Shown here: piece by piece, positions 61,601-64,000 of the stretch
Numbering within the stretch: the first letter of the stretch is position 1
How the letters are laid out: each line of letters starts with the position of its first letter
Assembly: GCA_017417055.1 (NCBI GenBank)
Contig: JAFPZX010000177.1
Coordinates: 1-64,000, forward strand
DNA from: Anaerolineaceae bacterium
GTDB taxonomy: Bacteria > Chloroflexota > Anaerolineae > Anaerolineales > Anaerolineaceae
DNA length: 64,000 nt
Reading direction: 5' to 3'
Notes under the pieces: model-generated
What the model saw: only the letters and a program-made list of their open reading frames with translations
The model's database searches: none
Told to the model about the DNA's origin: nothing
Translations under genes and position numbers: made by a program

Positions 61601-64000
61601 TTTATTGTGACCTTCAGCTGGTAATATGGATTTCCGGAAGCAAGATCGATCTGCTTACTGCCGCCGCTCAAATCCTCTATATCAATAGATTCCACCACAG
61701 GCAAAACTTTTACTGTATGGGCTGCGCAAACTGTTTCATTTTCCTGTGAGCAGGCTTTGATCACCGCAGTTCCGGCGGTTACACCGGTCACTTTACCGGA
61801 TGAGTTGACTGTCGCAACAGACTGATCGGAGCTTTCCCAGGTCAATTTTCTGTTCTCCGGCAGCGGATCCTGCGTGAATTCCGCGGTAAGGCTGACAGAT
61901 TTTCCATTCGCCACTTCCGACGGACCGGAAATGCTCAGGCTGCCAGGCTGAACTTTGCTGCTGACAGTGATCCTCACAGAGGCAGACTTCCGGGAACCAT
62001 CCGCGGCAGAGGCTGTAATCGTCACAGTACCAATGCGATGACCGGTTACCAGTCCGTTGTCATCCACAGAGGCGATCTCAGTGGAACTGCTCTTCCAGAG
62101 GATGCCGCTTCCCGCCTCAGCCGGGTAAACCCGTGCAGAAAGCTGATAGGTGGGATCATCGGAAGCCAGGTCGATCGTCTGCGTTTTGTCTTTCCCGTCA
62201 AAGATTTCGACAGAAGCGGCAGCAGGAAGGACACGAAGCTCAATGGAATCACAGATCGTCATATTTTCCTTTGAACAGACTGTGATGACTGCTGTGCCCT
62301 GTCTGCCTGTGTTTACACTTCCGTAATTATTGACCCGGGCAACATAAAGATCGCTGCTGCTCCAGACGACCTCACGATTCGTCGGCTGTACCTTCTGCTC
62401 GAAGACGGCATCCAGTTTGATGGTACGTCCTTCCGCGGCTTCTGATGGTCCCTGGATCTTCAGACTGCCCGGTTGAACGGCTGCTTTTACGTTGATGATT
62501 ACACCCGCAGTGCTGCCTGTTGCCAAATCACGTGCGTAAATGGTCACAACACCGGGTTCCCATCCTTTGACCAAACCGTCAGCATTAACCGTTGCAATAT
62601 AGGGAGCAGATGATATCCATCTCACCTTAGGAGAAGAAGAGAATGGTGACAACGCCAGGAGCTGCAGGGAATCTCCGTGTACCAGATCGATCAGAACTGT
62701 CTTTCCGTTTACTTCCTCATAGACTTCGTCATCATTCAATGTCCAGATACCAAACCGATCCGCCACCGGCAGCGTCGGTACCGGAATGGGTGTTTCTGTC
62801 GGCTCAACAGTCTCGGTGGCAGTCGGTGTGATTGTTGGAGTCAATGTAATTGTCGGCGTCAATGTTTCAGTCGGTGTTAACGTAATCGTCGGCGTCAGGG
62901 TTTCAGTCGGTGTCAATGTTGCAGTCGGCGTCAAGGTAGCTGTAGCTGTCGGCGGGACAAACGCATTGGACCAGACCCCGGCCATGGTAATGGGATCATA
63001 TGATGTAAACAGGGAAGCATTGCTTCTTGCTGTGTTTCGTTTCAGCGGATTCGGTGCTTGTGGTTCGACATAATACCAGGTGCTGTTATAAGCCGGCAGG
63101 GATCCAAAAATATTCCTGAGTCCTGTAAATGCCCCAAGGTTCAATGTTTTGAGCGAATTGCAGGAAGCAAACATATTCTCCGTATATATCGCAAAATATG
63201 TATTCCAGGTGCTCAAATCAAGACTCGTCAAAGCGCTGCATCCCTGAAACATCGAAATCATATTATTCGCATGGGAAGTATCCCATGCCCGTAAATCAAG
63301 ACTTTGTAAAGAACTGCATGAGAAGAACATCTCTGCCATGCTTTGCACTTTCGATGTATTCCAGCGGCTTACATCCACATATGAAAGAGAACTGCACCCG
63401 GAAAACATTCCTGTCATGTTCACGACATTTTGCGTATTCCAATTGCTGACGTTCAGGCTTCTAAGGGCGCTGCTTCCTTTGAACATCTCAATGAAATTAT
63501 TTGCGTTAGAGACATCGAGATTGGACAGATCCATCTCCTGCACGTAGGAGCAGTCTGCGAAAACTCTGTATCCGTTAAAAAGGAAAATATACCCGGAAAT
63601 TTCGACTTTTGTTATTTGCGGATTATTATTGAAAGCATTTGTACAGTCGGTGTACCAAACCGAATATTCTGCGGGCTTTGCTTTCGAGAAAGCAATTGTA
63701 TTTCCACTGCGGGTGTACGCCACATTGTATCCGCATGTGCCGCGGGAAATAACCGCGGAGGGTGTCGGCGTGGCTGTGTCCGTCGCTGTGGCTGTCGCTG
63801 TGAAGGTCGGCGTAGTTGTCTCCGTCGCTGTTGCTGTCGCGGTGAACGTCGGTGTTGCCGTTTCCGTCGCTGTGGCTGTCGCTGTGAATGTCGGCGTAGC
63901 CGTTTCCGTCGCTGTGGCTGTCGCTGTGAAAGTCGGTGTAGCCGTCTCCGTCGCTGTGGCGGTCGCTGTGAAGGTCGGCGTAGTTGTCTCCGTCGTTGTG
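58687..64000 (-). CDS. Giant surface protein: BspA-type LRR, Ig-like (Big_2) domains, Thr/Pro linkers (N-terminus missing)
   Basis: The frame is open from the right edge to TAA 58687, at least 1,770 residues; no start is in the window. The GTG at 63723 is internal, because the frame runs upstream through GTCGYN. In order: (1) about six TPTFTATATATETA repeats of 14 residues (63,762 to the edge); (2) a BspA/DUF285 leucine-rich-repeat region with MFSGCSSL and WNTS-type units (63,740-63,050); (3) a second linker, TLTPTATLTPTETLTPT-like (62,980-62,790); (4) ten Ig-like domains of Big_2 type (62,780-60,100), alternating between two subtypes; (5) an acidic Glu/Thr/Pro-rich tail with EETPEPTEE repeats. 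No LPXTG, S-layer or membrane anchor is seen at the C terminus. It is probably secreted or adhesive; the ligand is unknown. Confidence 0.92.
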   Translation of the reverse strand, partial: TTTETTTPTFTATATATETATPTFTATATATETATPTFTATATATETATPTFTATATATETTTPTFTATATATDTATPTPSAVISRGTCGYNVAYTRSGNTIAFSKAKPAEYSVWYTDCTNAFNNNPQITKVEISGYIFLFNGYRVFADCSYVQEMDLSNLDVSNANNFIEMFKGSSALRSLNVSNWNTQNVVNMTGMFSGCSSLSYVDVSRWNTSKVQSMAEMFFSCSSLQSLDLRAWDTSHANNMISMFQGCSALTSLDLSTWNTYFAIYTENMFASCNSLKTLNLGAFTGLRNIFGSLPAYNSTWYYVEPQAPNPLKRNTARSNASLFTSYDPITMAGVWSNAFVPPTATATLTPTATLTPTETLTPTITLTPTETLTPTITLTPTITPTATETVEPTETPIPVPTLPVADRFGIWTLNDDEVYEEVNGKTVLIDLVHGDSLQLLALSPFSSSPKVRWISSAPYIATVNADGLVKGWEPGVVTIYARDLATGSTAGVIINVKAAVQPGSLKIQGPSEAAEGRTIKLDAVFEQKVQPTNREVVWSSSDLYVARVNNYGSVNTGRQGTAVITVCSKENMTICDSIELRVLPAAASVEIFDGKDKTQTIDLASDDPTYQLSARVYPAEAGSGILWKSSSTEIASVDDNGLVTGHRIGTVTITASAADGSRKSASVRITVSSKVQPGSLSISGPSEVANGKSVSLTAEFTQDPLPENRKLTWESSDQSVATVNSSGKVTGVTAGTAVIKACSQENETVCAAHTVKVLPVVESIDIEDLSGGSKQIDLASGNPYYQLKVTIKPDEASQTVVWESNSPSTASVDENGKVTGLRPGTTLITVKTTDGSQKSASVRINVVSTVQQGSLKVSGPDVVTERKSITLSAVFTQDPQPTNTKLKWESSDESVAKVNSSGTVTGVNSGSVEIKVCSDENSLICATHRIYVSPLAKSLTVTDKGDGTLMIDLGAAVPTYQLSAEVLPTEVDQNVTWNSSSAAVASVDENGLVTGHRAGTATITASAADGSGKRDSVKITVGVKVKPGSLSVSGPSEVAEKKTIKLEASFTQDPLPSNTGLTWVSSDESIAKVYSSGTVTGVSKGEAKITVCAQADSSMCAVHTVTVKPIVKGLLVYDKEDAGLEIDLASNKKTYQLGVLVDPLEASQNVNWKSSSPSVAEVDENGLVTAVGRSGTATITATAVDGSNRGHSIRINVKAKVQPGSVRINKDTTHIDVRRSLQLSAVFTQTVEPNEKGIVWTTSDPSIARVNYSGVVSGLTDGIVTIRAAAKDNLEIYDEITISVGNAVIPDLLKASAGDAVNNQVIADENHFEPETGTITDSEVSGIESTDGETPVDAAAASVTEFETNADTVNEEETEAVAAVDNSETDVDMAETAAESEVQGPHFGQKEIWMKVGESLVLDVENPDNDVIFVGLGGETDAVLWNDELYMVTSIGEAEVMAFLSTIDPVEIKDMAAIHIVAELPAEEPVEDITDSDAEITEEVTDEVISVTEEPAQTAEPTEAVTPMVEETEVPSDEENTDETNTAQAGSDDVEETNDVSDDRSEPVSDDQAEPTEEVDAAEAPVTDDRYEIRIKDLEVDDDLTGIAGENLTIERERFEMGDDLLRVLVFEIENEAVAVLTERSVEEVLVDGIELQLLNVGETKLLIKLEGVEEPLREIRLVVEAVPTVVVTEEPVETETAEVPEEQVSETPEPTEEAVTVIEETPEPTEEVSAVVEETSEPTEEAAVVIEETPEPTEEPASDIQETSDPVTGDTSGTETE

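Noticed and set aside
63721..63723. GTG start of the large surface protein
   Set aside because: The frame is open upstream to the window edge and encodes GTCGYN and Thr/Pro repeats typical of the same protein, so the start lies outside.

Overview
The window reads as chromosome of an anaerobic bacterium, most likely a Chloroflexota member close to Anaerolineaceae (my inference, roughly 0.6). Points in favour: the ribosomal cluster is rplU-rpmA-rpmE with no prp/ysxB gene, and L27 lacks the cleavable N-terminal extension of Bacillota; the solute-binding proteins have signal peptides without a lipobox cysteine; a very large surface protein carries Thr/Pro/Ala repeat linkers; LarB/LarE, type III glutamine synthetase and class III FBPase fit an anaerobe. 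No rRNA is present to settle it.

Layout. 1-1.8 kb: the tail of an unknown gene and a PAS/GGDEF/EAL protein. 2-17.3 kb: a one-direction surface-polysaccharide locus with a GtrB/DPM-like glycosyltransferase, the CDP-3,6-dideoxyhexose genes rfbF-rfbG-rfbH, an acetolactate-synthase-like ThDP enzyme (YerE-like by context), four paralogous polytopic membrane proteins of about 650 residues and an extended SDR. The simplest reading is synthesis of a CDP-linked, possibly two-carbon-branched deoxysugar, with lipid-linked sugar donors used by the membrane proteins. 17.3-29 kb: housekeeping (class III FBPase, MATE exporter, GlnN, FAH-family enzyme, an AT-rich AlbA_2 regulator, M29 aminopeptidase, Cof-type HAD phosphatase, metallo-beta-lactamase-fold hydrolase). 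29.6-31.4 kb: two identical tRNA-Glu genes and rplU-rpmA-rpmE with an unusual extended L31. 31.7-35 kb: tandem-HD phosphodiesterase and a TPR/DUF6273 protein. 35.2-44 kb: CPBP protease, larE-larB, and a convergent NikA/Opp-type ABC operon led by a methyltransferase behind a leader terminator; together these suggest nickel uptake and nickel-pincer cofactor synthesis. 44.3-53 kb: small membrane proteins, esterase, histidine phosphatase, pgi, a phosphohexomutase, a DUF3793-flavodoxin pair with a strong operator-like palindrome, and a CDF metal transporter. 53.3-58.3 kb: a BMP-type nucleoside ABC importer. 58.7 kb to the right edge: an incomplete surface protein with BspA-type leucine-rich repeats, ten Ig-like domains and Thr/Pro-rich linkers.

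The intergenic DNA is unusually structured. There are (i) MITE-like elements of about 95-130 bp with stop-codon-rich terminal inverted repeats that overlap gene stop codons, (ii) a 60-bp TGAGTCA palindrome family, once nested inside such an element, (iii) GGGAC...GTCCC hairpins, some inside longer GCACAT...ATGTGC palindromes, and (iv) degenerate heptanucleotide arrays, two of them arranged as inverted pairs. I see no prophage, integrase, intact IS or CRISPR array.
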